NCBI GenBank assembly: GCA_934691625.1
Contig: CAKUTA010000013.1
Coordinates: 1-60,369, forward strand
From: an uncultured Bacteroidales bacterium
Lineage (GTDB): Bacteria; Bacteroidota; Bacteroidia; Bacteroidales; UBA932
Length of the DNA stretch: 60,369 nt
Reading direction: 5' to 3'
Within the stretch, counting starts at the first letter, position 1. The number at the start of each line of letters is the position of its first letter. Below, in pieces: positions 8,443 through 17,765 of this stretch. A model generated the notes under the pieces. That model saw nothing but the letters and a program-made list of their open reading frames with translations. It did no database searches and was not told the origin of the DNA. Both the position numbers and the translations under genes were made by a program.

Positions 8443-9849
8443 TTATTTCCCAGACACCTGTTCCGCCGTCTTGTGCTTCTTCCAGTTGAATACCGGCAGG
8501 ATAAATGAAATCGCGGCAGCAGCTATCCAGAACCATGACACTGGACCGAAGTCATAGTTCATGACCTTCGCGCCGTCCACTACGGTCTCGACAGCATTGC
8601 CGTCAATCAGCACTCCGCTTATGATATCCTGCACACCTGCTGCCACGTAGCTTGCCATGCCCACGACACCAAGTGCCGCTCCGGAAGCCTCTCTAGGCAC
8701 GATGTCCACAGCCATGAGACCGCCCACGAAGCAGATGAGGACACCGATGGCTATTCCGAAGAGTACCATCGCTATGACATTCAATGTCCAGCTGTTTCCG
8801 CCGAAAAGGAAGAGCCCCAATGCGACGGTCTCCATGATGCCGGCGATGAACGCGGGAACCTTCCTGTCCCCGCGGAATGCCACGTCAGAAATCCACCCGG
8901 AGAAGATTGTTCCGATCACGCCAAGGATGGCATTGATGGAAATGATGAAAGTCGCATCGCCGAGATCAAAGCCTTTCACCTTCTGAAGGAACAGCACGCC
9001 CCATCCGTTGATTGCATAACGGCTCATATACATAAATGCGCTGGAAAGTGCGATAATCCACACGCCAGGATTCTTAAGCACCTGCTTCTGGATCTCCTTT
9101 ATATTCTTATTGTCCTTTTTCTCCTTCACTTCCTTAGCCTCACCTGTAAGCACCTCGATAGAAGGAAGTCCGCTTCCCTCAGGTGTATCGTGCATCCAGA
9201 GGAGGATCAATGCTACTCCGACAAAGCCTGCGATGGCTGCTCCGAGGAAGCCCCATTGCCAGCTGAATGAGCGGACAATGATTCCGACGAAAAGGAACGA
9301 GAACCATTCGCCAAGGTTATGGCTGGCGCTGAAGAATCCGTAGAATGTTCCCCTGGTCTTCAGCGGAAACCATCTGGACAGCGCAACGACAGCACATGGA
9401 GAGCCGACGGACTGTGTCCATCCGCTGATTGCCCACATTATGCAGAAGCAGATGAAGAAGACGGCATTGGAGGCAGCCCCCATTGTCTCTGACACACCCA
9501 GGACCCCCATAAGAAGGTTCATCAGGGCTGATACGAACAGGCCCGTGGCCATGAAACGCTTGATATTGCTGTAATCCGTGAGGAAGCCGTTTACGAACTT
9601 GCCCACCGCATAGGCAAACAGCAGGCAGGAGCTGACGATACCGATCTGCGTAGCGTCCATAAGTCCGCTGTCCATGATAGGCTGCTTTACGACATTGAGT
9701 GTAGTTCTGCATACATAGTACAAGCTATATCCAAGAGTTCCGGCGAGGAACGACTGTATAGCGAATTTCTTGTATGTCCTCTGGACATCGGCTTCAGGCA
9801 CCTTCTTCTCTGAAGGCCCGCTGATTTTGAAAAAATCAATGATTCCCAT
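8443..9849 (-). CDS. glpT: GlpT/UhpC-family organophosphate transporter (MFS)
   Basis: This 468-residue inner-membrane protein has about 12 membrane spans and belongs to the organophosphate:phosphate antiporters. The early stretch YSLYYVCRTTLNVVKQ (about 41-56) resembles the substrate-binding region of GlpT, and the cytoplasmic loop near 235-255 is lysine-rich. The glycerophosphodiester phosphodiesterase divergent to it releases glycerol 3-phosphate, so uptake of that compound is the best guess. Sugar-phosphate uptake remains possible. A family A repeat sits in the shared upstream region. Confidence 0.85.
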   Translation of the reverse strand: MGIIDFFKISGPSEKKVPEADVQRTYKKFAIQSFLAGTLGYSLYYVCRTTLNVVKQPIMDSGLMDATQIGIVSSCLLFAYAVGKFVNGFLTDYSNIKRFMATGLFVSALMNLLMGVLGVSETMGAASNAVFFICFCIMWAISGWTQSVGSPCAVVALSRWFPLKTRGTFYGFFSASHNLGEWFSFLFVGIIVRSFSWQWGFLGAAIAGFVGVALILLWMHDTPEGSGLPSIEVLTGEAKEVKEKKDNKNIKEIQKQVLKNPGVWIIALSSAFMYMSRYAINGWGVLFLQKVKGFDLGDATFIISINAILGVIGTIFSGWISDVAFRGDRKVPAFIAGIMETVALGLFLFGGNSWTLNVIAMVLFGIAIGVLICFVGGLMAVDIVPREASGAALGVVGMASYVAAGVQDIISGVLIDGNAVETVVDGAKVMNYDFGPVSWFWIAAAAISFILPVFNWKKHKTAEQVSGK

Positions 9850-9873
9850 TCTGTTATTTTGTGTTTTTCTTTA

Positions 9874-10037
9874 AGGAGCTGTTTTGAAATTATTATCTGA
9901 AAGTTTGATAGTAAAAAACTTCAGGTTCAACCAGGGATTCCGGGAATATAGCGGTGCCTATCTGCCCTGAAGACCCAGGGAAGAAGGTGAAGGAATTTTA
10001 CCTCAAACAACTTTTCAATCATTTCAAAATAGTTTCT
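9874..10037 (+). repeat. Family A repeat, copy 2
   Basis: This 164 bp element starts AGGAGCTGTTTTGAAAT and ends ATTTCAAAATAGTTTCT. Its inner blocks (TAGCGGTGCCTATCTG, GAAGGAATTTTACCTCAAAC) match copy 3 closely. It fills most of the 405 bp gap between the divergent GlpT-like and glycerophosphodiesterase genes. Confidence 0.88.
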
Positions 10038-10177
10038 AATTATCAGACATTTTCATAGTCCTCGGCAGTTATCTGAAGACGTCCGGCCCAGACTGTTCTG
10101 CCGCAAATAGCTGCGCAAGTTATCAAAAATATTCCGTTCAGGCAAAGAAACCGCTAAAACAATTCAAAAAGATTTTG

Positions 10178-10185
10178 TATTTTTG
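10178..10185 (+). promoter_or_regulatory. TATTTTTG box upstream of the glycerophosphodiesterase
   Basis: The TATTTTTG sequence fits the Bacteroidota -7 box and lies 68 bases before the start codon. No good TTG box is visible about 20 bases further upstream, so this is a partial match. Confidence 0.4.
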
Positions 10186-10253
10186 CACAGCCGGTGGCCA
10201 GATCATTCGGGACAAAATGCCGGGGATTTTGATTCTTAACGCTATTTAAAGAT

Positions 10254-11177
10254 ATGAAAACAAGACTGATGATTCTCATTGCAGCTGTATGCTGCATGGT
10301 ATCCTGCAAAGAAGCCGCTCCAAAGTACGCGAATCGCGCGGAAATGATTGCGGCACAAATTCACGATCCGCATTCAAAGTATGTCGTAGTGGCTTGCCAT
10401 AGGGGCGACTGGAGAAACTATCCGGAGAACTCTATCCCGGCGATAGAGTCCATTATAAGAATGGGGGCAGACATCATGGAGCTGGACCTCAAGCTTACCA
10501 AGGACAGTGTTCTCGTGCTTTCTCATGATGCGACTATCGACCGCTGCACCACTGGAAAAGGCCTTGTAAGCGACTACACCCTCGATGAGCTGAAGCAGTT
10601 CAAGCTTAGGCGTGCGCATGGTGTCGCTACAGACTCGCTCCATATCTGCACACTGCGCGAGGCACTGGAGTGCTGCAAGAACCGCATCTGCGTAAATGTC
10701 GATCAGGGATACGAGTACTATGACATGGTCCTCGCTCTGACAGAGGAGCTTGGTGTTACCGACCAGATTCTTATCAAAGGCAAGCATCCTGTCGCAGAGG
10801 TAGCAGCGAAGATGGCCTCTCATGAGCACAACATGATGTACATGCCTATCATCGACATCCAGAAAGAGCGCGGGCAGCAGCTCTTCAAGGAATATATGGA
10901 CACCAAGACTGTTCCTCTCGCATACGAGGTATGCTGGAAGAAGCTTACACCTGAAGTCACAGACTGCTTCAAGCAGATTCTAGACAGCGGCTCAAAGCTT
11001 TGGGTGAACACCATCTGGGGCAGCCTCTGCGGATATCTTGATGATGACAAGGCTCTTGACTGCGGAAATCCTGATTTAATCTATGACCAGGTTATCGCTT
11101 TCGGCGCATCACTGATTCAGACTGACCGCCCGGAGCAGCTGCTCACCTATCTCCGCAAGAAAGGTCTCCACGACTAA
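10254..11177 (+). CDS. Glycerophosphodiester phosphodiesterase, lipoprotein
   Basis: This 307-residue enzyme hydrolyses glycerophosphodiesters to glycerol 3-phosphate and an alcohol. A lipoprotein signal ends at VSC (cysteine about residue 18), so it is probably periplasmic and membrane-anchored. The GDPD catalytic set is visible: ACHRGDWRNYPENS (about 48-61), MELDLK (about 75-80) and LSHDATIDR (about 89-97). It is divergent from the GlpT-like transporter, which fits release outside the membrane followed by uptake. A strong terminator follows. Confidence 0.92.
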   Translation: MKTRLMILIAAVCCMVSCKEAAPKYANRAEMIAAQIHDPHSKYVVVACHRGDWRNYPENSIPAIESIIRMGADIMELDLKLTKDSVLVLSHDATIDRCTTGKGLVSDYTLDELKQFKLRRAHGVATDSLHICTLREALECCKNRICVNVDQGYEYYDMVLALTEELGVTDQILIKGKHPVAEVAAKMASHEHNMMYMPIIDIQKERGQQLFKEYMDTKTVPLAYEVCWKKLTPEVTDCFKQILDSGSKLWVNTIWGSLCGYLDDDKALDCGNPDLIYDQVIAFGASLIQTDRPEQLLTYLRKKGLHD

Positions 11178-11194
11178 TCCTTCAGACAATATAC

Positions 11195-11230
11195 AAAAAA
11201 GGCTGGCCAATACAGTGGTCAGCCTTTTTT
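11195..11230. terminator. Terminator after the glycerophosphodiesterase
   Basis: AAAAAAGGCTGGCCA (11195-11209) pairs with TGGTCAGCCTTTTTT (11216-11230). The A and T runs on either side let it work in both directions. Confidence 0.88.
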
Positions 11231-11540
11231 ATGTCCTCTATCCACGAATTACACAATACATTTATGCCTATCTGCATTCCTCTACGTTATCTTTCATGGA
11301 GCATAATTCAGTGGTATACAAATAATTAGCTAGTTTTCTACTCCTGAAAAACAAGAGTAGAAATTCGGTTAATCACATGATAGATAGCCAGTTACGCTCC
11401 ACACTGTACTAGACAGGTGCATGCTGAGAGTGCCGCTCCATGCCTCGCCAGACGTGAACATATCGGGATAGCCGCGCCAGGCGTGCTCTCCTCAGCATCT
11501 GCACATCATGCCAGGTGCGTACAACCAGAATCGCCAAGCT
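11231..11540. other. Intergenic region with a small hairpin
   Basis: No convincing gene is visible in this stretch. A 9-bp perfect hairpin lies at 11335-11363 (TTTCTACTC against GAGTAGAAA). A looser pair, TGCTGAG near 11420 with CTCAGCA near 11490, encloses a GC-richer region. I cannot assign a role to either. Confidence 0.4.
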
Positions 11541-11915
11541 CTACCTGGCAGCGACCACCTCTACTTCTACCAGGGCTCCTTTCGGCAAGGTCTTGACAGC
11601 TACTGCTGACCTGGCAGGGAACGGCTGCGAGAAAAACTGGGAATAAACCTCATTCATTGCAGCAAAATCCCCCATATCGGCGAGGAACACAGTGGTTTTC
11701 ACAACATTGGCAAAGCCTAGTCCTGCCTCCTCCAATATTGCCTTGACATTCAGCAGGGACTGCCTGGTCTGCTCCTTCACTCCTCCATCAGGAAAAGCGC
11801 CTGTCGAAGGATCTATCGGGAGCTGCCCCGACGCATATACGAATCCGTTAACTTCAATCGCCTGGCTATAAGGGCCTATGGCCGCAGGCGCATTAGATGT
11901 TGCAATCTGTTTCAT
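11541..11915 (-). CDS. ridA: RidA family enamine/imine deaminase
   Basis: This 124-residue protein belongs to the RidA/YjgF/TdcF group, which clears reactive 2-aminoacrylate-type imines. The family marks are IGPYSQAI near the N-terminus (about 13-20), YASGQLPIDP (about 28-37) and the C-terminal PKGALVEVEVVA with the usual proline, glutamate and the conserved upstream arginine in PARSAVAV (about 99-106). Length is standard. The gene lies 103 bases beyond the end of the ABC-type permease gene on the same strand and need not be linked to it in function. Confidence 0.95.
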   Translation of the reverse strand: MKQIATSNAPAAIGPYSQAIEVNGFVYASGQLPIDPSTGAFPDGGVKEQTRQSLLNVKAILEEAGLGFANVVKTTVFLADMGDFAAMNEVYSQFFSQPFPARSAVAVKTLPKGALVEVEVVAAR

Positions 11916-12018
11916 ACTTCTCTTTCATTAATTGTCCACAGGCTCCAGTACCGACCAGTGCCGGCAGTTCTGTGCAAGGCAAAGATACAAATCCGATTCT
12001 CTCCATGCAACCTTTCTT

Positions 12019-14352
12019 TTAATCCTGCTTCAGCGTATCCACAGGATTCTCCGAGGCGGAATGCCAGGTACGGGAGATTATGGAGACGAATGCCACAAGG
12101 AATGTCAATGCTGCAGCCGCAGGAATTACCCACAACGGAATGGCTATGGCATTGTAAAACTCCGAGAGATAATAGCGAATAGCAATATAGCATAGAGGAG
12201 CCGCTATCACGACTGCCGCAGCCGCCATCCACAGGAACGAGCTTGAAAGCCGCCATACAGCTGAAGCCACGTCCGAGCCGAAAATCTTGCGCAGGGCAAT
12301 CTGCCGCGCCTGCTGGTCCGTGTAATAGACAGACATTGCAAACAGCCCCAGAGCCGAGATAAGGATGGCAAGCACCATGAACGTCATCACCAGCTTCATA
12401 GAGTTCCGCGTCCCTGTCAATGAATCCGCCAGGAAGTCATCTATATAATAGATGTCCGTTTCGCGCGGCACACCGATATATTCCTTTGCCACTTCATACC
12501 ATACATTCCGCACCGCATTCAGCGCCTCCTTCCTGTCCCCATCAATCTTGAGCAGATGGCAGAAACATACATCCGGATAATTCCGCACAGCACAATGACT
12601 GTCCGGCATCGGTTTATAAAGAGGGTCACGAGCGCGGAAATCTGATATTATGCCGCAGCACTCATACTGAGGCTCGCCATATTTGTTAGTCCCGACAGTC
12701 CTGTTCTCGGCAGTAATCCCATAACGCCGCTTCGCTTCTTCCGTGAACCAGCATGTCCCGGCAATAGGATCTGAATACTGTTCAATAACACGAAATCCAA
12801 GCAGGCGGAATGCAGTGCTGTCAACAGAAGACATCTGCAGCCACGACATTCCCTCCCCCTCGATATGCACGCCATTGCTGCCGCACGAGAATGGGAGCTG
12901 CACTGCCATAGCCGCAGTCTCCACCTGCGGAAGCCCCTGAAGTCTCTGATGCAGAGCCTCCTGAGCTGCCATATTGTTATAGCCAAGCGCAAATGACTTG
13001 ACCGAGAGCAAATCTGTATTATACCCTACAGGCAAAGACACCAGGTGGCGCATCTGGAGAGTCATTGTCAATGCCACCGCTATGAGAACTGTGCTTATGA
13101 TGTTCTGGCATACGATAAAGACCTTGCTGAACACCATCTTGCTGCGAAACCGGAAATCACCCTTCACTACAGCTATAGGCTTGAACCTTGACACCATCAA
13201 TGCAGGAAGAAGTCCGGAAAGGACTGACACCGCCACAAGTACAGCAATGCCCGCGGCAATGGTGGCAGCATCCTGGACAAGTATTATTTCAGTACTGAGA
13301 ATCTTCTCCATCCAGCCCTTGAACAGCAGAGCCACCAGCACGCCAAGGAGCGCGCACACGGATGTAAAGATGAACGACTCTGCAAGATACCTGCGGACAA
13401 TGCTGCCTGAAGACTCGCCGAGAAGACGCCTCGTAGCCATCTCCTTGGCCCTTTTCCCCGTCTGCGCCACAGTAAGGTTTATATAGTTGAAGATGGCTGA
13501 TATCAGCAGTATCAATGCAACCGCCAGAAGCACCTCCACAATCTTTTTGTCTCCATGCCGTAAAGGGCTGTATATATCTATCTTGCTGAAATACAGCTTA
13601 TCAAACCGGGTAAGCGTGGAGCCCCACAGGAAGTTTCCGCTGGAGCCGTCACGTGTATAGAAGTCCTTCCAGTAATCCAAGTACTTGTCCAGCAGCTTTT
13701 CAGCCACAGCATCAGGCGAGGCACCATCCTGCAAAGCCACGAAAGTATTGACCATCCCGAAATTGTCCATTCTCTGAACCTTACCATCAAGCTGCCGGAT
13801 GCTCAGGAATATATCATAATACTCAAACTCATCATAAGGCCCGAAATCCTGGATTACTCCGGTCACCGTGAACTTGTCCCGTCCTATTTCAATGGAGCGC
13901 CCCACAGGGTCAGAGCTGCCGAATGCCTTATGCGCGAACTTTTCGGAAAGAATGACATCATTCCGTCCGGAAAGTATGCAGTTCCTGTCACAGCCAGAGA
14001 GCCTGTAGTCAAACAGCTGCAGGAAATTAGTATCCACGCAGACCGCCTTGGCCGCATAATAGTCTTCATTGACAATGACATCGGCATCACCATACACCCC
14101 CATTCTGGTCCATGAGGTTATCTCCGGCACTGACGGGAAGAATTCCTCCGCCGTCCCGTATGTCATTCCCACACAGTTCCCCATACCGACAGCATACAGC
14201 TGCCTGGAAAGAGGCTGCCTTGCCCCTACACTGAACTCCGTTCTCGCATAGGAGGCCAGCAGTATTATGAAGCCCAATGCGACAGACAGCCCGAAGGCTT
14301 CGATTGCCGCATAAAGCTTGTTCTTCGACAGAAATTTAAAATATGTATTCAT
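12019..14352 (-). CDS. MacB/FtsX-like ABC transporter permease
   Basis: The 777-residue inner-membrane protein has one membrane span near the N-terminus (about 20-36), a periplasmic MacB-type domain, three spans with an FtsX core (about 280-390), a second periplasmic domain, and a further FtsX core at the C-terminus (about 670-765). This duplicated layout is usual in Bacteroidota mechanotransmission-type ABC permeases. The next genes upstream encode a membrane-fusion adaptor and a TolC-like channel, so it should power export or outer-envelope traffic. No ATP-binding subunit is encoded nearby, so an ATPase must come from elsewhere. Confidence 0.85.
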   Translation of the reverse strand: MNTYFKFLSKNKLYAAIEAFGLSVALGFIILLASYARTEFSVGARQPLSRQLYAVGMGNCVGMTYGTAEEFFPSVPEITSWTRMGVYGDADVIVNEDYYAAKAVCVDTNFLQLFDYRLSGCDRNCILSGRNDVILSEKFAHKAFGSSDPVGRSIEIGRDKFTVTGVIQDFGPYDEFEYYDIFLSIRQLDGKVQRMDNFGMVNTFVALQDGASPDAVAEKLLDKYLDYWKDFYTRDGSSGNFLWGSTLTRFDKLYFSKIDIYSPLRHGDKKIVEVLLAVALILLISAIFNYINLTVAQTGKRAKEMATRRLLGESSGSIVRRYLAESFIFTSVCALLGVLVALLFKGWMEKILSTEIILVQDAATIAAGIAVLVAVSVLSGLLPALMVSRFKPIAVVKGDFRFRSKMVFSKVFIVCQNIISTVLIAVALTMTLQMRHLVSLPVGYNTDLLSVKSFALGYNNMAAQEALHQRLQGLPQVETAAMAVQLPFSCGSNGVHIEGEGMSWLQMSSVDSTAFRLLGFRVIEQYSDPIAGTCWFTEEAKRRYGITAENRTVGTNKYGEPQYECCGIISDFRARDPLYKPMPDSHCAVRNYPDVCFCHLLKIDGDRKEALNAVRNVWYEVAKEYIGVPRETDIYYIDDFLADSLTGTRNSMKLVMTFMVLAILISALGLFAMSVYYTDQQARQIALRKIFGSDVASAVWRLSSSFLWMAAAAVVIAAPLCYIAIRYYLSEFYNAIAIPLWVIPAAAALTFLVAFVSIISRTWHSASENPVDTLKQD

Positions 14353-14431
14353 GACTACATTTTATTACTTTTACTGATTATCTATAAGTTACATTTTTCA
14401 AATGTCTGAATCCGTGACTTTGCGATTTATA

Positions 14432-14594
14432 AGAAGCTGTTTTGAAATGATTGTCTGAAAGTTTGAGAGGAAAAAACTTCAAGTTCGACCGGGGATTCTA
14501 GGAAGATAGCGGTGCCTATCTGACCTGAAGACCCGGGAAGAAGATGAAGGAATTTTACCTCAAACAACTTTTCAATCATTTTAAAACAGTTTCT
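14432..14594 (+). repeat. Family A repeat, copy 3
   Basis: This 163 bp element starts AGAAGCTGTTTTGAAATGATT and ends with its near-complement AATCATTTTAAAACAGTTTCT. It is the cleanest copy for seeing the inverted ends. It sits between the adaptor and permease genes of one apparent operon. Confidence 0.9.
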
Positions 14595-14624
14595 AAATCA
14601 TTGCTAATCAATAGATACTCCTAT

Positions 14625-14829
14625 TTAATAACAGACTTATACACTTCAGGCTTGCGTCAGATAAAATAGGAAAACATAAAGCGTATATTTTAGTTAATCA
14701 ATTAAATATCAGCGCATTAACATTTTTCAAAATCGTCATATACGTTATTTTGAAAAATGTTAAATAATTGTAAATCAGTGAATTGAAAAACTGATATTAT
14801 GGCTTACAAGCCTAAAATGCCTAGTTCCG
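14625..14829. repeat. Composite family B unit (flank, hairpin copy 2 and TTACAAGC module)
   Basis: The hairpin TTAACATTTTTCAAAAT ... ATTTTGAAAAATGTTAA spans 14717-14763. On its right, the block from CTAAATAATTG-like sequence to ACAAGCCTAAAATGCCTAGTTCCG (to about 14829) recurs near 44890-44963 and 46366-46437. On its left, a CTTGC...GGAAAACA...TTAATCAATTAA block resembles 44975-45050. The end of this unit overlaps the last codons and the stop of the adaptor gene. Confidence 0.78.
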
Positions 14830-16098
14830 TTTAATAATAAGCTCATCCTTGTCGCCAAAGCTGTCGTATGACGAGATGATCACCTTCTCGCCAGGCTCCA
14901 GCCCCTCCAGAACCTCGTAATACTGAGGATTCTGTCTGCCGATACGGACACTGCGCTTTACAGCCCTGGTGCCATCAGCATTGACCACATACACCCACTT
15001 GCCACCTGTATTCTGATAGAAAGAGCCGCGAGGAATGATGATCGCCTCGGCAGGCTGCCCAAGCTGCAGGTTCAGGTAGTATGTCTGGCCCGTACGGATA
15101 TTCTCAGGCTGCTGCCCCTCGAAGCGGAAATCAGCCTTGAATTTTCCGTCCCGCACCTCAGGATACACCTTGCGGATAGCTGCGGAGAATTTCTCGTTCT
15201 GCCGCTCGAATGTAGCCTCAAGTCCAGGGGCAATACGGTCAATATAATGTTCATCTATCTGAGCCTCAATCTTATACGAATCCTGGTCATTAATCTGCCC
15301 TATTTTAGCTCCGGCTGCTACAGACTGTCCTAGCTCCACGTCCAGCAGCCCGAGCTCGCCGCTTATAGGGGCTTTCACGGAAAGATTCTCCTTGCGCTTA
15401 CGTATCATGCTCATGTTCACCCGCATGTTCTCCAGGCTCTCATGCATCTGTGAAATCTGCGTGCTGCGGTACAGGCTGTCCTGACGCTCCCTGTCCACGA
15501 CCAGTTCCAGCTTATCCTTTGCAAGCTCGTAATCTTCAGCAGCTTTCAGATAGTCCTCCCGGGCGATAAGCTTCTCATTGTACAGCGCCTTGTTCTGCTC
15601 ATACGCCCTCTTTGCCCGGCGCACATCCACCTGCAGCGAAAGCTTGTCCTGACGCACAGACAGTTTCTGCTGCTCCATGGAAATCAATGTATTACGAAGG
15701 ATATTTTCCTTCTCGGCAAGCTCCGCCTCAGAATTCAGTATCTGCATATCAAGGTTCTCGTTAGAGAGTACGACAATGACATCTCCGGCATTGACCTTGC
15801 TCCCCTCCTCCGCCACGATGCGCTGGACATTGCCGCCCTCGGTCGGGCTTATCTGGACCGTAGTCATTGGCTGCACCTGTCCGCTGACACGAATATAGTC
15901 ATTGAACTCCCCCTGACGAGCCTCGCCGGTGATTATAGTGCCCCCGTCCACCCTCAATGCAGACCCTTTCCCCGTCGCTATCAGGACAATGAGCAATATC
16001 GCCAATGCAGCTCCTGCCCAGTATTTCACAGCTTTTCTGGTGAAAGCCGCGGCTATCCCCGTTTTCTTTTCAATGATCTTGTCCATACTATTTTTCAT
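14821..16098 (-). CDS. Periplasmic adaptor of an efflux system (HlyD/MacA-like)
   Basis: This 425-residue membrane-fusion protein has a single N-terminal span (about 28-44), a split biotinyl-lipoyl domain (ISPTEGGNVQRI near 82-93 and VKAPISGELGL near 245-255), a long alpha-helical hairpin between them (about 120-240), and C-terminal beta domains. Such adaptors join inner-membrane pumps to TolC-type channels. The gene lies between tolC-like and permease genes. Its last codons and stop fall inside a family B unit, so the repeat appears to supply its 3' end. Confidence 0.88.
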   Translation of the reverse strand: MKNSMDKIIEKKTGIAAAFTRKAVKYWAGAALAILLIVLIATGKGSALRVDGGTIITGEARQGEFNDYIRVSGQVQPMTTVQISPTEGGNVQRIVAEEGSKVNAGDVIVVLSNENLDMQILNSEAELAEKENILRNTLISMEQQKLSVRQDKLSLQVDVRRAKRAYEQNKALYNEKLIAREDYLKAAEDYELAKDKLELVVDRERQDSLYRSTQISQMHESLENMRVNMSMIRKRKENLSVKAPISGELGLLDVELGQSVAAGAKIGQINDQDSYKIEAQIDEHYIDRIAPGLEATFERQNEKFSAAIRKVYPEVRDGKFKADFRFEGQQPENIRTGQTYYLNLQLGQPAEAIIIPRGSFYQNTGGKWVYVVNADGTRAVKRSVRIGRQNPQYYEVLEGLEPGEKVIISSYDSFGDKDELIIKRN

Positions 16099-16121
16099 TA
16101 AAATCCCTAGAAATCAATATT

Positions 16122-16165
16122 TTAGCACTTTTCAAAATCGCAGCTTACGCTATTTTGAAATTAGT
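16122..16165. repeat. Family B hairpin, copy 3
   Basis: TAGCACTTTTCAAAATCG and CTATTTTGAAATTAG form a weaker version of the family B stem in the 81-base gap between the tolC-like and adaptor genes. Confidence 0.65.
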
Positions 16166-16179
16166 TATTCATTTAATTA

Positions 16180-17556
16180 TCAATACTTTGCATCCAAACA
16201 CTGCTCCAGATAAGAAATCCCGCTATAGTATTCCACGACACGACGCTTGAGCTGATACTGAAGCTCGGCATTCAGCTTCTCCGCCTGCGCCTTCAGATAG
16301 TTCGAAGATGCCGTATTATATTCGATAGACGAGATGAGTCCCTGCTCGAACTTCCTGGCATTCAGGCGGAAAGCCTCATCATAGACCTCCGCACGACGCT
16401 CCGCCTGAAGCAGGGCGGACTCTGCTCCGTCCCTGTCCTGCACAGCGCGGCGCACCTCCGACTCAACATCGCGCAGCGCCTTGTCATACTCCATGCCGGC
16501 ACGCTGATATTCGTTGCGCTTCTTGGCAAGGCGCGTGTGCTGCGCCAGACGGTCATATATAGGTATGTTCAACGACAGCTGCAGATATTCACCGCCATTG
16601 TTCTTGAACTGATGCCAGTACCTCTCAGGGGTATAGCCTTTCTGTCCAGGGTAGGTATAATAGCTGGTGGACCATCCGCCATAGAGTCCAAGCGTAGGGA
16701 GGAACTGCCACTTCGCGGTCTTCAGGCTGCGGAAGGCATTGTCCATCGTAAACCTTGCCACGCGGACAGACGGCATTGAGCCGGAAGCGATGCTGATGAT
16801 ATCCTCTGTGCTGCTGCCCGAATCCTGGACATTATCAAGCGACGCGATATCAGTATCTATCACAAGTTCCTTATCCACAGGCCAATACATCACATCCTCC
16901 AATGTTATTCTGGCATTGTCCCTGCTGTTGCACGCCGAAGTAAGCTCATATTCACGGTCGGCAAGGTCTGCCTTCATCTGCACCACATCGGCATGCCCCT
17001 TCGACCCGAGCTCCTCCTGACGCTCTGCCAACGCTGCCGCTGCCCTGGCATTGTCCACCTTCTCTGCAAGAATCTCCGCCAGGCGAGTATAATACAGGAC
17101 ATTGAAATACGCCTCCATGGTAGCCAGGCACACCTTGTCCTTCTCCTGCTGCTCCAGCGTCAAGCCCATCGCCATGGACGTCTTCGCGATTTTAATGTTG
17201 TTGATAGCGGAGAAGCCGTTGAAGAGCGTAAACCCGGCAGAAACTGAAAAGCCCTGGTTCAGGGACGTCGTGGTAACATACGTGTTCGTCTCAGGGTCAA
17301 TGGAACGGCCCCATCGGTAGTAGCCATAAGAATTTCCTTCCGCCGTAGGGGTAAATGCGTTCAATATGGCATCACGCCTGTCCATACGCGCATCGCCATT
17401 TCTGGACTGCTGTATCCTGACCTGCGTGGAATTGCTGACAGCATACTCCATGCATTGCCGCAATGTCATGACCTCCTGCGGCACAGATGCCGTATCCTGA
17501 GCCCCTGCGTGGAGCTGCATCGCCGCAAGAAGCAATATCGTAATCATCGGTTTCAT
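16180..17556 (-). CDS. TolC family outer-membrane efflux channel
   Basis: This 458-residue protein starts with a signal peptide (about 1-20, ending near AGA). Two repeats of the outer-membrane efflux domain follow, with long heptad-rich helices at about 160-240 and 340-430. The frame runs on to 17703, but the extra 49 residues contain no signal and lie before a clear signal-peptide start at 17556. It is the first gene of a tolC-adaptor-permease set on the minus strand. The cargo of the system is not visible. Confidence 0.9.
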   Translation of the reverse strand: MKPMITILLLAAMQLHAGAQDTASVPQEVMTLRQCMEYAVSNSTQVRIQQSRNGDARMDRRDAILNAFTPTAEGNSYGYYRWGRSIDPETNTYVTTTSLNQGFSVSAGFTLFNGFSAINNIKIAKTSMAMGLTLEQQEKDKVCLATMEAYFNVLYYTRLAEILAEKVDNARAAAALAERQEELGSKGHADVVQMKADLADREYELTSACNSRDNARITLEDVMYWPVDKELVIDTDIASLDNVQDSGSSTEDIISIASGSMPSVRVARFTMDNAFRSLKTAKWQFLPTLGLYGGWSTSYYTYPGQKGYTPERYWHQFKNNGGEYLQLSLNIPIYDRLAQHTRLAKKRNEYQRAGMEYDKALRDVESEVRRAVQDRDGAESALLQAERRAEVYDEAFRLNARKFEQGLISSIEYNTASSNYLKAQAEKLNAELQYQLKRRVVEYYSGISYLEQCLDAKY

Positions 17557-17710
17557 AATTCTTCCGTTTATGCCCAGCATAGCAGCACGCCCCGTGCCAT
17601 CACACATAAACGGCTGAAAATCAGAGAATATGCAATCAGCTGCAAATTCATGGCTGTAAAGATATTTTACAATCGTGTAAAGTTGTTTTACATTTCCACC
17701 CAAAGAAACT

Positions 17711-17747
17711 CTTTATCTGAAGGTTTGAGAGAGCAAACTTCAAATAT
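17711..17747 (+). repeat. Family A repeat, internal fragment
   Basis: ATCTGAAGGTTTGAGAGAGC followed by AAACTTCAAA resembles positions 25-60 of family A, especially the copy at 45174. The ends of the element are missing. It lies just before the S1/P1 nuclease promoter. Confidence 0.45.
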
Positions 17748-17752
17748 TATAT

Positions 17753-17760
17753 TATCTTTG
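17753..17760 (+). promoter_or_regulatory. TATCTTTG box before the S1/P1 nuclease gene
   Basis: A perfect TAnnTTTG box ends six bases before the ATG at 17766, so the transcript would start at or very near the start codon. A TTTG lies further upstream at about 17724, but the spacing of about 25 bases is longer than usual. Confidence 0.5.
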
Positions 17761-17765
17761 TGCCC

